Assembly: GCF_018119395.1 (NCBI RefSeq)
Contig: NZ_JAGPWD010000003.1
Location: 178,857-242,856 of the forward strand
DNA length: 64,000 bases
Reading direction: 5' to 3'
Source: Massilia sp. ZL223
Lineage (GTDB): Bacteria; Pseudomonadota; Gammaproteobacteria; Burkholderiales; Burkholderiaceae_D
The position numbers were made by a program, and so were the translations under genes. Under the pieces are notes generated by a model, which saw only the letters and a list, made by a program, of their open reading frames with translations, did not search any database and was not told where the DNA came from. Shown here one piece after another: positions 35,556-46,128 of the stretch (positions are counted from its first letter, which is position 1; every line of letters begins with the position of its first letter).

Positions 35556-38011
35556 GCGCGGTGCTGGCGCAAGTACGCGCCGACGTCCCGGCGCAGGCCG
35601 AGGTGCCGCTGCGCGAGGCGGCGCCGGTGGCGGTACTGGACAGCTGCTTCCACTGCGGCTTGCCGGTCCCGGCCGCGAGCCGCTGGCATGCCGTGGTCGA
35701 CGGCGCGGCGCGCAGCATGTGCTGCCCCGGATGCGCGGCGGCGGCCCAGGCCATCGTGGACGGCGGTTTCGCCGACTACTACGCCACGCGCACCGAGTAC
35801 GCGGCCCCCGTCGAGCACAGCGCCGACGCGCCGGAGCTGCTGCTCTACGACGGCCAGGAAGGCCAGGACGAGGCGAGCTTCGCGGTCGAGGGAATGCGCT
35901 GCGCCGCCTGCGTCTGGCTGATCGAACGCCGCCTCGGCCAGTTGCCGGGCGTGCTCGAATCCACCCTGAACGTCGCCACCGAACGCCTGCACGTCCGCTG
36001 GGACCCGGCGCAGTGCAAACCCAGCGTCATCCTGCGCACCCTGCGCATGATCGGCTACACCGCCTACCCCTACGACGCCAGGCAGCACGGGGAGCAGCTG
36101 GAAAAAGCGCGCAAGAAGCTGTTCCGCCAGCTGTTCGTGGCCGGTCTGTCGATGATGCAGGTGATGATGTACGCGGTCCCGGTCTACCTGGCGACCGACG
36201 GCACCATGGATGCGTCGATGACGGCGCTGATGCACTGGGCCTCGCTATTCCTGACACTGCCGGCCGTGCTGTACTCGGCCCAGCCTTTCTTCGGCGGCGC
36301 CTGGCAAGACCTGAAACGCGGGCTGCCTGGCATGGATGTGCCGGTGGCGCTGGGCATCGCCGCCGCCTTCGCCGGCAGCTGCGCGGCCTTGTTCACGGGC
36401 CGCGGCGAGGTTTACTTCGATTCGGTGACGATGTTCGTGTTCCTGCTGCTGGGCAGCCGTTACCTGGAACTGGGCGCGCGCCGCAAGGCCGCCAGCGCCC
36501 TCGAGCGCCTGCAGCAGGGCGTGCCGGCAGCGGCGCTGCGCCTGCGCGGCGACCCGGCGGCGCGCGATTCCGAGCTGGTGGCCGCCGGCGCGCTGCAAGT
36601 GGGCGACCTGGTGCTGGTCAAGGCCGGCCAGGCGATTCCGGCCGACGGCGTCATCGTCGACGGCGACACCGAGGTCGACCTGGCCCTGCTCACGGGCGAG
36701 AGCCGCACCCAGCGCAAGACGGTGGGCGACTGCCTGCCGGGCGGCGCCGTCAACGCGGCCCAGACCATCGTCCTGCGCGTGAGCTCGACCGCCACCGACA
36801 GCACCCTGGCGATGCTGGTGCGCCTGGTCGAGAAAGCCGGGCAGGGCAAGCCGGCGCTGGCGCTGTGGGCCGACCGCGTGGCCGCCTGGTCGGTGGTGGC
36901 CCTGCTGGTGCTGACCGTGGCCGTGTTCTTCGCCTGGCAAGCCGTCGAGCCGGCGCGCGCCTGGCAGGCGGCGGTGGCGGTGCTGGTCGTGACTTGCCCG
37001 TGCGCGCTGTCCCTGGCCACGCCGACCGCGCTGGCCGCCGCCACCGACCGCCTGCTGCGGCGCGGCGTGCTGGCGGTGAAGCCGCACACGCTCGAGACCT
37101 TCGAGCGCGCCACCCACATCGTGTTCGACAAGACCGGCACTCTGACCCTTGGCCGCCCGGTGCTGCGCCAGGCGGTGCCGGTCAGCGCCCAGACGGCGGA
37201 GGCCTGCCTGCGCATCGCGGCGGCGCTGGAAGCCGACAACCCGCATCCGATCGCCCAGGCGATCCGCGAAGCCGGCGGCGCGGCGCCCGGCCTGGCCGAG
37301 CAGCTGCGCTATGTTGTGGGGCAGGGCGTGGAGGGGTGCATCAACGGTCGCCTGTACCGTCTCGGCAGCGCGGCCTTCGTGGAAGGCGTGGCCGGGGGAG
37401 TGGCGCGTTCCGCGGCGCCGACCGGGACCACCTCGGTGTGGCTGGGTACGACCGGCGGCTGGCTGGCGCGCTTCGACCTGTCGGATGGGCTGCGGCCGGA
37501 GGCGGCGGAAGTAGTACAGCGCTTCAAGGACGGCGGCAAGACCGTGGTCCTGCTGAGCGGCGACGAGCAGGGCGCGGCTCAGGCCGTGGCCGGCCAGCTC
37601 GGCATCGCCACCGCCCTCGGCGGAAAGCTGCCGGACGAGAAGCTCGCCTTCGTGCGCAGCCTGCAGATGCAGGGCGCGGTGGTGGCCATGGTCGGCGACG
37701 GCATCAACGATGCGGCCGTGCTGAGCGGCGCGGACGTGTCCTTTGCCATGGGGCGCGGGGCCGAACTGGCCCAGCTGCATGCGGACGGCGTGCTGCTGGG
37801 CGACGGGCTGCTGCCGCTGGCCGATGCGGCCGACACCGCACGCCGTACGCTGGCGGTGATCCGCCAGAACCTGATCTGGGCCTCGGTGTACAACCTGGTG
37901 GCGATTCCGGCGGCGGCGTCGGGCTTGCTGAATCCCTGGATGTCGGGTATCGGCATGGCGGCCAGTTCCGCGCTGGTGGTGCTCAATGCCCTGCGGCTGA
38001 GGACGGACTGA
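35552..38011 (+). CDS. ccoI: Copper-translocating P-type ATPase for cbb3 assembly
   Basis: 819 residues. Cysteine-rich N-terminus (FHCGLP..CCPGC), a heavy-metal-associated domain with GMRCAACVW (about 110-180), eight membrane segments, the transduction motif CPC at 482-484, the phosphorylation site DKTGTLT (D526) and a C-terminal GDGINDAAVL hinge. The order CxxC then CPC is the CcoI/FixI type, which supplies copper to the cbb3 binuclear centre rather than detoxifying copper. Start overlaps the preceding gene's stop by four bases. Confidence 0.95.
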   Translation: MSAVLAQVRADVPAQAEVPLREAAPVAVLDSCFHCGLPVPAASRWHAVVDGAARSMCCPGCAAAAQAIVDGGFADYYATRTEYAAPVEHSADAPELLLYDGQEGQDEASFAVEGMRCAACVWLIERRLGQLPGVLESTLNVATERLHVRWDPAQCKPSVILRTLRMIGYTAYPYDARQHGEQLEKARKKLFRQLFVAGLSMMQVMMYAVPVYLATDGTMDASMTALMHWASLFLTLPAVLYSAQPFFGGAWQDLKRGLPGMDVPVALGIAAAFAGSCAALFTGRGEVYFDSVTMFVFLLLGSRYLELGARRKAASALERLQQGVPAAALRLRGDPAARDSELVAAGALQVGDLVLVKAGQAIPADGVIVDGDTEVDLALLTGESRTQRKTVGDCLPGGAVNAAQTIVLRVSSTATDSTLAMLVRLVEKAGQGKPALALWADRVAAWSVVALLVLTVAVFFAWQAVEPARAWQAAVAVLVVTCPCALSLATPTALAAATDRLLRRGVLAVKPHTLETFERATHIVFDKTGTLTLGRPVLRQAVPVSAQTAEACLRIAAALEADNPHPIAQAIREAGGAAPGLAEQLRYVVGQGVEGCINGRLYRLGSAAFVEGVAGGVARSAAPTGTTSVWLGTTGGWLARFDLSDGLRPEAAEVVQRFKDGGKTVVLLSGDEQGAAQAVAGQLGIATALGGKLPDEKLAFVRSLQMQGAVVAMVGDGINDAAVLSGADVSFAMGRGAELAQLHADGVLLGDGLLPLADAADTARRTLAVIRQNLIWASVYNLVAIPAAASGLLNPWMSGIGMAASSALVVLNALRLRTD

Positions 38012-38161
38012 ATGGAAGCCTTGTACTTGTTGATACCCTTGAGTATCTGCCTCGTCGCGCTCGCGGTGTGGATCTTCTTCGGCGCGGCCGACAGCGGGCA
38101 GTTCGAGGATCTCGAAGGGCCAGCCCTGAGGATCCTGCGGGACGACGACCTCGTGCAGTAA
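38012..38161 (+). CDS. ccoS: cbb3 oxidase maturation protein CcoS
   Basis: 49 residues: one membrane segment (about 4-24, LYLLIPLSICLVALAVWIFF), then FGAADSGQFEDLEGPALRIL, which is the CcoS signature (W..xxGQF[D/E]DLE). The start ATG directly follows the ccoI stop with one base in common context. It is needed to load copper and heme into CcoN. Too short for usual ORF cut-offs but certain from motif and position. Confidence 0.93.
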   Translation: MEALYLLIPLSICLVALAVWIFFGAADSGQFEDLEGPALRILRDDDLVQ

Positions 38162-38235
38162 GGCCGGCATCGCATCGCCGGCCTGTGCACCAAGACGCAA
38201 CACTGCGCTCCATACCTCAACCGATACAGAACAAT

Positions 38236-38249
38236 TTGATTCACATCAA
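38236..38249 (+). promoter_or_regulatory. Perfect FNR box before ccoN
   Basis: TTGAT-TCAC-ATCAA, ten of ten consensus positions, lies 66 bp before the ccoN TTG start. CACACT at 38272-38277 would be the matching -10 for a class II arrangement, a weak hexamer that fits activator dependence. Separates the assembly genes from the structural operon. Confidence 0.85.
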
Positions 38250-38314
38250 GGATTTTTAAGGTTCAGAAAAGCACACTCCTGATTGTCATCCATATGATTA
38301 TTCAGGAGAGCATC

Positions 38315-39772
38315 TTGGACAGCAGTCTCAACTATAACTACAAGATCGTGCGCCAGTTCGCCATCGCGACCGTGGTATGGGGCGTGATCGGCATGGCTGC
38401 CGGCGTCTTCATCGCCGCGCAGCTGGCCTGGCCCGCACTGAACTTCGACATCCCGTGGCTCAGCTACGGACGCCTGCGTCCGCTGCACACCAACGCGGTC
38501 ATCTTCGCCTTCGGCATCTGCGGCCTGTTCGCCACCTCGTACTACGTGGTCCAGCGCACCTGCCAGGTGCGGCTGTTCTCCGACAAACTCGCCGCCTTCA
38601 CCTTCTGGGGCTGGCAGGCCGTGCTGGTCTCGGCCGCGATCTCGCTGCCGATGGGCTTCACCCGCGGCAAGGAATACGCCGAGCTCGAATGGCCGATCGC
38701 GATCCTGATCACCGTCGTGTGGGTCGCCTATGCCGTGGTCTTCTTCGGCACCATCGTCAAGCGCAAGGTCAAGCACATCTATGTGGCCAACTGGTTCTTC
38801 GGCGGCTACATCCTGGCGGTCGCCATCCTGCACGTGGTGAACGGCATGGCGATCCCGGTGTCCGCCATGAAGTCCTATTCGGTCTACGCGGGCGTGCAGG
38901 ACGCCATGATCCAGTGGTGGTACGGCCATAACGCGGTGGGCTTCATCCTGACCGCCGGCTACCTGGGCATGGTGTACTACTTCATCCCCAAGCAGGCCGA
39001 GCGCCCGGTGTATTCCTACCGCCTGTCGATCGTGCACTTCTGGGCCCTGATCTTCACCTACATGTGGGCCGGCCCGCACCACCTGCATTACACAGCGCTG
39101 CCCGACTGGACCCAGTCGATCGGCATGGTGTTCTCGCTGATCCTGCTGGCGCCGTCCTGGGGCGGCATGATCAACGGGATGATGACCCTGTCGGGCGCCT
39201 GGCACAAGCTGCGTTCGGACCCGCTGCTCAAGTTCATGATCGTCTCGCTGTCCTTCTACGGCATGGCCACCTTCGAGGGCCCGATGATGTCGATCAAGAC
39301 CATCAACTCGCTGTCGCACTACACGGACTGGACCGTTGCCCACGTCCATGCGGGCGCCCTGGGCTGGGTCGGCTTCATCACCATGGGCTCGATCTACTAC
39401 CTGATCCCGCGCCTGGCCGGCAAGAAGCAGATGTACAGCATGGCCCTGGTCGAGACCCACTTCTGGGTCGCCACCATCGGCATCGTCCTGTACATCGCCT
39501 CGATGTGGATCGCCGGCGTGATGCAGGGCCTGATGTGGCGCGCGGTGAACCCGGACGGCACCCTGACCTATACCTTCGCCGAAAGCGTCAAGGCCACCTA
39601 CCCGTACTACGTGATCCGCTTCACCGGCGGCTTCCTCTACCTGTCGGGCATGGCGCTGATGGCCTGGAACACCTGGATGACGATGCGCGGCACGGCCAAC
39701 GTCGACGCGCGCATCCCGACCGCACCCGTCAAGCCGCACCTGGCCGCTGCCGGCGCAGCGGTCCACGCTTAA
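38315..39772 (+). CDS. ccoN: Cytochrome cbb3 oxidase subunit I
   Basis: 485 residues, about twelve membrane segments, with the conserved heme and copper ligands: [17 protein letters not shown] (binuclear-centre H with cross-linked Y), HHLHYT and [20 protein letters not shown]. It reduces oxygen to water and pumps protons. I choose the TTG at 38315, preceded by AGGAG, over the ATG at 38294, which has no ribosome binding site; the product then starts (M)[14 protein letters not shown] as in relatives. First gene of ccoNOQP. Confidence 0.95.
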   Translation: MDSSLNYNYKIVRQFAIATVVWGVIGMAAGVFIAAQLAWPALNFDIPWLSYGRLRPLHTNAVIFAFGICGLFATSYYVVQRTCQVRLFSDKLAAFTFWGWQAVLVSAAISLPMGFTRGKEYAELEWPIAILITVVWVAYAVVFFGTIVKRKVKHIYVANWFFGGYILAVAILHVVNGMAIPVSAMKSYSVYAGVQDAMIQWWYGHNAVGFILTAGYLGMVYYFIPKQAERPVYSYRLSIVHFWALIFTYMWAGPHHLHYTALPDWTQSIGMVFSLILLAPSWGGMINGMMTLSGAWHKLRSDPLLKFMIVSLSFYGMATFEGPMMSIKTINSLSHYTDWTVAHVHAGALGWVGFITMGSIYYLIPRLAGKKQMYSMALVETHFWVATIGIVLYIASMWIAGVMQGLMWRAVNPDGTLTYTFAESVKATYPYYVIRFTGGFLYLSGMALMAWNTWMTMRGTANVDARIPTAPVKPHLAAAGAAVHA

Positions 39773-39790
39773 GACATTGAGGAGCATGTA

Positions 39791-40405
39791 ATGAAATTCA
39801 CCCACGAGTGGATCGAGAAGAACCCCTGGCTCCTGATCGGCCTGGTCCTCCTGGTCATCTCCTTCGGCGGCCTGGTCGAGATCGTGCCGCTGTTCTTCCA
39901 GAAATCCACCACCGAGCCGGTCTCGGGCTTGAAGCCATATTCACCGCTGCGCCTGGCGGGACGCGACATCTACATCCGCGAAGGCTGCTACAACTGCCAC
40001 TCGCAGATGATCCGTCCCTTCCGCGCCGAGACCGAGCGCTATGGCCACTACTCGGTGGCGGGCGAATTCGTCTACGACCATCCCTTCCAGTGGGGCTCGA
40101 AGCGCACCGGCCCGGACCTGGCCCGCGTCGGCGGCCGCTACAGCGACGAATGGCACCGCACCCACCTCGACAACCCGCGCGACGTGGTGCCGGAATCGAA
40201 CATGCCGGGCTATCCGTGGCTGGCGAAAAACAAGCTGGTCGCGGCCGAGATCCTGCCCAAGATGCGCGCCATGCAGCGCATCGGCGTGCCCTACACGGAT
40301 GCCGAGGTGGCGGCCGCGCCGGCGGAGCTTAGCGACAAGACCGAACAGGATGCCCTGATCGCCTACCTGCAAGGCCTGGGCACCCAGATCAAGACGAGGA
40401 ACTGA
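39791..40405 (+). CDS. ccoO: Cytochrome cbb3 oxidase subunit II (mono-heme)
   Basis: 204 residues with an N-terminal membrane anchor (about 13-35) and the c-type heme site C66-x2-C69-H70 in CYNCHSQ. The distal Met is likely in ESNMPGYPW. It passes electrons from CcoP to CcoN. Starts 18 bp after ccoN. Confidence 0.96.
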   Translation: MKFTHEWIEKNPWLLIGLVLLVISFGGLVEIVPLFFQKSTTEPVSGLKPYSPLRLAGRDIYIREGCYNCHSQMIRPFRAETERYGHYSVAGEFVYDHPFQWGSKRTGPDLARVGGRYSDEWHRTHLDNPRDVVPESNMPGYPWLAKNKLVAAEILPKMRAMQRIGVPYTDAEVAAAPAELSDKTEQDALIAYLQGLGTQIKTRN

Positions 40406-40406
40406 G

Positions 40407-40583
40407 ATGGCACTGCAACAGATTTTCGATAACGCGAGCAGCCTGATGACCGTGGTGAGCTTTACCACCTTCCTGGGCATCCTGGCCTGGACCTACGTGC
40501 TCCACAAGAACAAGGACTTCGAGGCGGCAGCGGCGCTGCCCTTCGCCGACGAGTTCACGGAAGAGGAGCACGAACATGGCTGA
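40407..40583 (+). CDS. ccoQ: Cytochrome cbb3 oxidase small subunit
   Basis: 58 residues with one membrane segment (about 14-32, VVSFTTFLGILAWTYVLH) and a short charged tail ending EEEHEHG. Starts one base after the ccoO stop and overlaps ccoP by 8 bp. CcoQ stabilises the oxidase complex. Below usual length cut-offs but clear from position. Confidence 0.9.
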   Translation: MALQQIFDNASSLMTVVSFTTFLGILAWTYVLHKNKDFEAAAALPFADEFTEEEHEHG

Positions 40584-41507
40584 TTTCTTCAACGGCTTCT
40601 GGCACTGGTACATCGCCGTCATCACGGTGCTGTCCATCCTCGGCTGCGGCATCCTGCTGTGGTCGCAGTCGGTGCACAAGGTCAAGCTGGACGCCAATGG
40701 CGAGCCGCAGAAAACCACCGGCCACGTCTGGGACGAGGACCTGACCGAGCTGAATACGCCGATGCCGCGCTGGTGGATGTGGATGTTCTACCTGACCATC
40801 GTGTTCGGCCTGGCCTACCTGGTGCTGTATCCGGGCCTGGGCAGCTACGCCGGCAAGCTCGGATGGAACTCGAAAGGCGAATACCAGGCGGAGCTCAAGC
40901 AGGCCAAGGCAGATTTCGGCCCGCTGTTTGCCCAGTACGCGAACCAGAGCCTGGAGGCGGTGGCGGCCGACCCGCAGGCCCAGGCCATCGGCGAGCGCCT
41001 GTTCCTGAACTACTGCGCGCAGTGCCATGGTTCCGACGCGCGCGGCAACAAGGGCTTCCCGAACCTGAGCGACAAGGATTGGCTGCATGGCGGCGAGCCA
41101 GCCACCATCAAGGCCACCATCATGAACGGCCGCATCGGCACGATGCCGGCGATGGGCGCTGCGCTGGGCTCGGACAAGGACGTGGAAGCGGTCGCGCATT
41201 ACGTACGCAACCTCTCGGGCCTGACGGCCGACCCGGTCAAGGTCGCCTTCGGCAAGCCGAAGTTCGCCGCCTGCGTGGCCTGCCACGGCGCGGAAGGCAA
41301 GGGCAACCCGATGATGGGGGCGCCCAACCTGGCGGACAAGACCTGGCTCTACGGCGGCAGCGCCGAGACGGTGATGGAAACCATCCGCAAGGGCCGCACC
41401 AACACCATGCCAGCCTTCGGCGAGTTCCTCGGCGAAGAAAAGGTGCATGTGCTGGCGGCCTATGTGTGGAGCCTGTCCAACGACACCACGATCAAGACGG
41501 CATCGAA

Positions 41508-41511
<4 letters not shown>
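40576..41511 (+). CDS. ccoP: Cytochrome cbb3 oxidase di-heme subunit III
   Basis: 311 residues. Two membrane segments near the N-terminus (about 10-32 and 62-85) and two c-type heme sites, C147-x2-C150-H151 (CAQCHG) and C233-x2-C236-H237 (CVACHG). It takes electrons from the bc1 complex. ATGA overlap with ccoG. Confidence 0.96.
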
Positions 41512-42887
<1,376 letters not shown>

Positions 42888-42900
42888 GAAGGAGCTGAAG

Positions 42901-43425
42901 ATGCAAACCGCAATTCATCCGCTGCCGCGTAGCAGCGCCGCACCCTGGTACAAGCACCGCTGGCCGTGGTTCCTGATGATCGGCCCGGTGCTGGTGCTGG
43001 TCGCCGGCGCGATCACGGCCTGGCTGGCCGTCAGCCGTCCGGACGCGCTGGTGGTGGGCGACTACTACAAGCAGGGCAAGGCGATCAACCAGGACCTGCG
43101 CCGCGACCGTGTCGCGAGCAGCCTCGGGCTGGCCTTCGAGGCCCGCCACGACGCCCGGTCCGGCCGCCTGCAGGGGCGCCTGGACAGCTTCGGCAAGCCG
43201 GTCGTGGCGCCTTTCCACATCCGCCTGGCGCATCCGACCCAGCCTGGGAAGGACCTGGTGCTGGAAGCGCTGCCCGATGCCCAGGGCCGCTTTTCGGCGG
43301 CGCTGCCGGCGCTGGAGCCGACCCACTGGCAGGTGGTGGTCGAAGGCGCCGCGCGCGACTGGCGCCTGGCGGGCAGCTGGAGCCCGGCAAAGCTGGAAAC
43401 GCTGGTGATCGAGTCCGATCGCTGA
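42901..43425 (+). CDS. ccoH: cbb3 assembly protein CcoH/FixH
   Basis: 174 residues. One membrane segment (about 20-42, WFLMIGPVLVLVAGAITAWLAV) followed by DALVVGDYYKQGKAINQDLRRD, the FixH signature, and a periplasmic Ig-like domain. It supports late steps of oxidase assembly with CcoI and CcoS. Last gene of the cluster. Confidence 0.93.
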   Translation: MQTAIHPLPRSSAAPWYKHRWPWFLMIGPVLVLVAGAITAWLAVSRPDALVVGDYYKQGKAINQDLRRDRVASSLGLAFEARHDARSGRLQGRLDSFGKPVVAPFHIRLAHPTQPGKDLVLEALPDAQGRFSAALPALEPTHWQVVVEGAARDWRLAGSWSPAKLETLVIESDR

Positions 43426-43463
43426 GCGCCGGCCCGGTGCGGACCTGTATGTACGCAGCCGGG

Positions 43464-43495
43464 CAACAGCGCGCGTTGTTGCTTTGTTCTCTTCC
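43464..43495 (+). terminator. Possible terminator after ccoH
   Basis: An imperfect hairpin around CAACAGCG-CG-CGTTGTTG (one G-T pair) is followed by CTTTGTTCTCTT. The T-tract is interrupted, so this is a weak call. Confidence 0.35.
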
Positions 43496-43518
43496 GTGTT
43501 AGATTCCTCGACGGCAAC

Positions 43519-43537
43519 TGCAGTGATGCTCACTGCA
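43519..43537 (+). promoter_or_regulatory. Inverted repeat upstream of DUF885 gene
   Basis: TGCAGTG-ATGCT-CACTGCA has perfect 7-bp arms, 35 bp before the ATG. The position suits an operator near the transcription start; TAGATT at 43500-43505 could be the -10. Confidence 0.4.
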
Positions 43538-43571
43538 TACAGATCAACGATAAGGAAGAGAGACCCCCGAG

Positions 43572-45407
43572 ATGCCATCGTCCCGCCAGCGCAGCCTGCG
43601 CGCCACCATCGCCGCCCTGTTCATTCCCGCTGTCCTCGCCGGCGTAAGCCTGCCGGCCGCCGCGCTCGCCGCGCCTGCCGCGGCGTCGGCCACTGCCGCC
43701 AAGCCGCATAAAGCCTTCGACGTCTGGGCCGACAAGTTCGCCGAGGATTGGGTGCGCCTGAGCCCGCAGCTGGCGACCATGACCCAGTACTTCAGCGGCG
43801 CCGAGCAGGCGAAGCTGGACCGCGAGCTGACGCCCCTGACCGCCGCCCACCGCCAGAAAGTGGTCGCCTTGGCCAAGGCCGGCCTGGCGCGCCTGGACAA
43901 GTTCAAGTCGGCGCCGCTGGACGACAGCCAGAAGATCTCGGCCGCCGTGATGCGCTGGTCGCTGCAGAACACGGTCGCCAACGAGCCCTTCGAGGACCAT
44001 TCCTTCATCTTCTCGCAGTTCAGCGGCGTGCAGGTAAGCCTGGTCAACTTCATGACCACCACCCACCCGCTGCGCAACAAGGCCGACGTCGACAGCTACC
44101 TGGCGCGCCTGGAGCAGGTCGGCGCCCGCATGGACGAAGCGCTGGCGCGCGGCCGCGCCGCCGCCGCCAAGCAGCTGATCCCGCCGCGCTTCATCCTCGA
44201 GCGCGCCCAGTTCCAGGTCGACCACTTCCTCAAGCCGGCGGCAAGCCAGAACGTGCTGGTCACGACCTTCGAGCAGCGCACCGCCGAGCTGAAGGACCTG
44301 GCGCCGGAGGCGCGCGCCGCCGCGATCGCCCGCGCCACCCGGATCGTCGAAGAGAAGATCCGCCCGGCCTATGGCCGCGTGAAGGACTTCATGGCCGAGA
44401 TCCACCCGCGCACCGGCGACGTGGCCGGCATCTCGCGCCTGCCGAACGGCGCCGCCGCCTATGCCCGCGCGGTGGAGAACTACACCAGCACCAAGCTCAC
44501 CCCGGAACAGATCCACGAAATCGGCCTGCGCGAAGTGGCGCGCATCGAAGGCGAGATGGACAAGCACCTGCGCTCGCTCGGCCTGCTCGAGGGTGACATC
44601 GAAACCCGCATGAAGCAGCTGGACGAGCGCTTCCAGCCGAAAGGCGAGGGCGATCCGCGCCCGGCCATCATCGCCAGCTACGGCGAGATGGTGCGCGACG
44701 CCGAGAAGCGCAGCGCCTCGCTGTTCAACCTGAAGCCGCGCGCCCCGGTCGAAGTGCGCCGCGAACCGCCGCTGACCGAGCCTTCGGCGGCCGCCCACTA
44801 CTCGCTGCCGGCGCCGGACGGCAGCCGTCCGGGCATCTTCTGGGTGCCGTTGCGCGGTCCGAAGTTCGACATGATCCGCATGCGCAGCCTGGCCTACCAC
44901 GAAGCCGTGCCCGGCCACCACTTCCAGCTGGCGATCCAGCAGGAACTGACCGGCATCCCGAAATTCCGCAGCCAGCGCATCTTCAGTGGCGGCAGCGCCC
45001 ACGCCGAAGGCTGGGCCCTGTACACCGAGCGCCTGGCGGTGGAGCAGAACTGGTACGAAGGCGATGTGCCGGGCCTGCTCGGCGCGCTCGGCTCGGAGCT
45101 GTTCCGGGCACGCCGCCTGGTGGTCGACACCGGCCTGCACGCCAAGGGCTGGACCCGCCAGCAGGGCATCGACTACGGCATCGGCGCCCAGGAGGTGGAG
45201 CGCTATGTCGCCTGGCCGGGACAGGCCAACGCCTACATGATCGGCATGCTGCGCATCGTCGAGCTGCGCGAGAAGGCGCGCAAGGAGCTGGGCGACAAGT
45301 TCTCGCTGCCGGCCTTCCACGACCTGGTGCTGGGCGCGGGCTCGGTGCCGCTGGACGTGCTGGGCGAACTGGTCGACGGCTGGATCGCCAGGCAGAAGAA
45401 GGCCTGA
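43572..45407 (+). CDS. Exported DUF885 metallopeptidase-like protein
   Basis: 611 residues. A signal peptide (cleavage near residue 31-35, ALAAPAA) and a long helical DUF885 domain. Zinc site: H443, E444 and H449 or H450 in YHEAVPGHHFQ, with a further Glu in HAEGWALYTERLA. DUF885 proteins are related to M32-like carboxypeptidases and probably cleave peptides in the periplasm. AAGGAAGAGAGA precedes the ATG. Monocistronic: a terminator follows. Confidence 0.9.
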   Translation: MPSSRQRSLRATIAALFIPAVLAGVSLPAAALAAPAAASATAAKPHKAFDVWADKFAEDWVRLSPQLATMTQYFSGAEQAKLDRELTPLTAAHRQKVVALAKAGLARLDKFKSAPLDDSQKISAAVMRWSLQNTVANEPFEDHSFIFSQFSGVQVSLVNFMTTTHPLRNKADVDSYLARLEQVGARMDEALARGRAAAAKQLIPPRFILERAQFQVDHFLKPAASQNVLVTTFEQRTAELKDLAPEARAAAIARATRIVEEKIRPAYGRVKDFMAEIHPRTGDVAGISRLPNGAAAYARAVENYTSTKLTPEQIHEIGLREVARIEGEMDKHLRSLGLLEGDIETRMKQLDERFQPKGEGDPRPAIIASYGEMVRDAEKRSASLFNLKPRAPVEVRREPPLTEPSAAAHYSLPAPDGSRPGIFWVPLRGPKFDMIRMRSLAYHEAVPGHHFQLAIQQELTGIPKFRSQRIFSGGSAHAEGWALYTERLAVEQNWYEGDVPGLLGALGSELFRARRLVVDTGLHAKGWTRQQGIDYGIGAQEVERYVAWPGQANAYMIGMLRIVELREKARKELGDKFSLPAFHDLVLGAGSVPLDVLGELVDGWIARQKKA

Positions 45408-45428
45408 GCTGCCTAGCTCTGGTCACGC

Positions 45429-45453
45429 AGGGCCGCCATGGGCGGCCCTTTTC
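45429..45453 (+). terminator. Rho-independent terminator after DUF885 gene
   Basis: AGGGCCGCC-ATG-GGCGGCCCT forms a perfect 9-bp G+C-rich stem followed by TTTTC, 21 bp after the stop codon. Confidence 0.85.
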
Positions 45454-45475
45454 GCTTCCCGATGTCCGCGCCGGT

Positions 45476-45522
45476 ATGCATGACGATCGGCACATGCGGC
45501 GACGGCCCGGCTTGCCTACACT
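45476..45522 (+). promoter_or_regulatory. Putative two-component regulated promoter A (barrel gene)
   Basis: Site CATGACGATCGGCAC (45479-45493), preceded by ATG so that ATGCATGAC begins at 45476. The -10 TACACT starts at 45517, 38 bp after the first base of the site. No consensus -35 is present, which fits activator dependence. The same layout occurs at 48106-48152 and, inverted, at 48090-48047. Confidence 0.65.
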
Positions 45523-45573
45523 GGCGCAGCGGTGCGGCCGGACGGTCCGGCGGCACGCCAGTGAAAGGACAAC

Positions 45574-46125
45574 ATGAAGCATTCCACCTTCGCCGCCATC
45601 TGCGCGGCACTGAGCATCTCGTCGGCAACGGCCGGTCCCTATGCCGGCCTGGCAATCGGCAACCGCAGCCACCAGGAGCTGCCCCAGGCTGCGGGGCCGG
45701 CGCTCCAGCCCGCCGACCGCGACTCGCCCCTGGTCGCCTATGGCGGCTACCAGTTGTCTGAAAACTGGGCCGTCGAAGGCGGCTATGGACGCATGAGCGA
45801 TACCCGGTTCACTGCCGCCGCCGGCCGCGCGAAGGCCGAGTCGAGCCTCGCCTACCTGGCCGGGCGCTGGAGCGCGCCACTGGGCGAGTCGACGTCCTGG
45901 TACGCCAAGCTGGGCGTGGCGCGCAATGCGCTGCGGGTTGAAGGGGCAGGGAGCATCGATGGAAAGGAACACGCTTTGCGGCCGATGGGGGCACTCGGCA
46001 TCGCCTACCATATCGCGCCCCGGCTAGCGCTGACCGGCGAGCTGGCGTCCTACGGAAGGGTGCAGAGCGCCGGCCTCAGGAAGTCCCACACCATCGTGCA
46101 GGCCGGCCTGCGCTTCGGTTTCTAG
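45574..46125 (+). CDS. Outer-membrane beta-barrel protein
   Basis: 183 residues. Signal peptide (to about residue 20, SSATAG), then alternating hydrophobic strands typical of small porin-like/OmpA-type barrels (YAGLAIGNRS, YGGYQLSENWAVEGGYGRM, WYAKLGVARNAL) and a terminal Phe (GLRFGF), the outer-membrane insertion signal. AAGGAC precedes the ATG. Convergent with the regulator gene and preceded by a promoter motif shared with the two-component operon. Confidence 0.85.
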   Translation: MKHSTFAAICAALSISSATAGPYAGLAIGNRSHQELPQAAGPALQPADRDSPLVAYGGYQLSENWAVEGGYGRMSDTRFTAAAGRAKAESSLAYLAGRWSAPLGESTSWYAKLGVARNALRVEGAGSIDGKEHALRPMGALGIAYHIAPRLALTGELASYGRVQSAGLRKSHTIVQAGLRFGF

Positions 46126-46128
46126 GTC

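Noticed and set aside
38246..39805. 519-codon open frame antisense to ccoN
   Set aside because: Shadow of ccoN; composition is His/Gly/Asp-rich low complexity and the plus strand is a certain gene.
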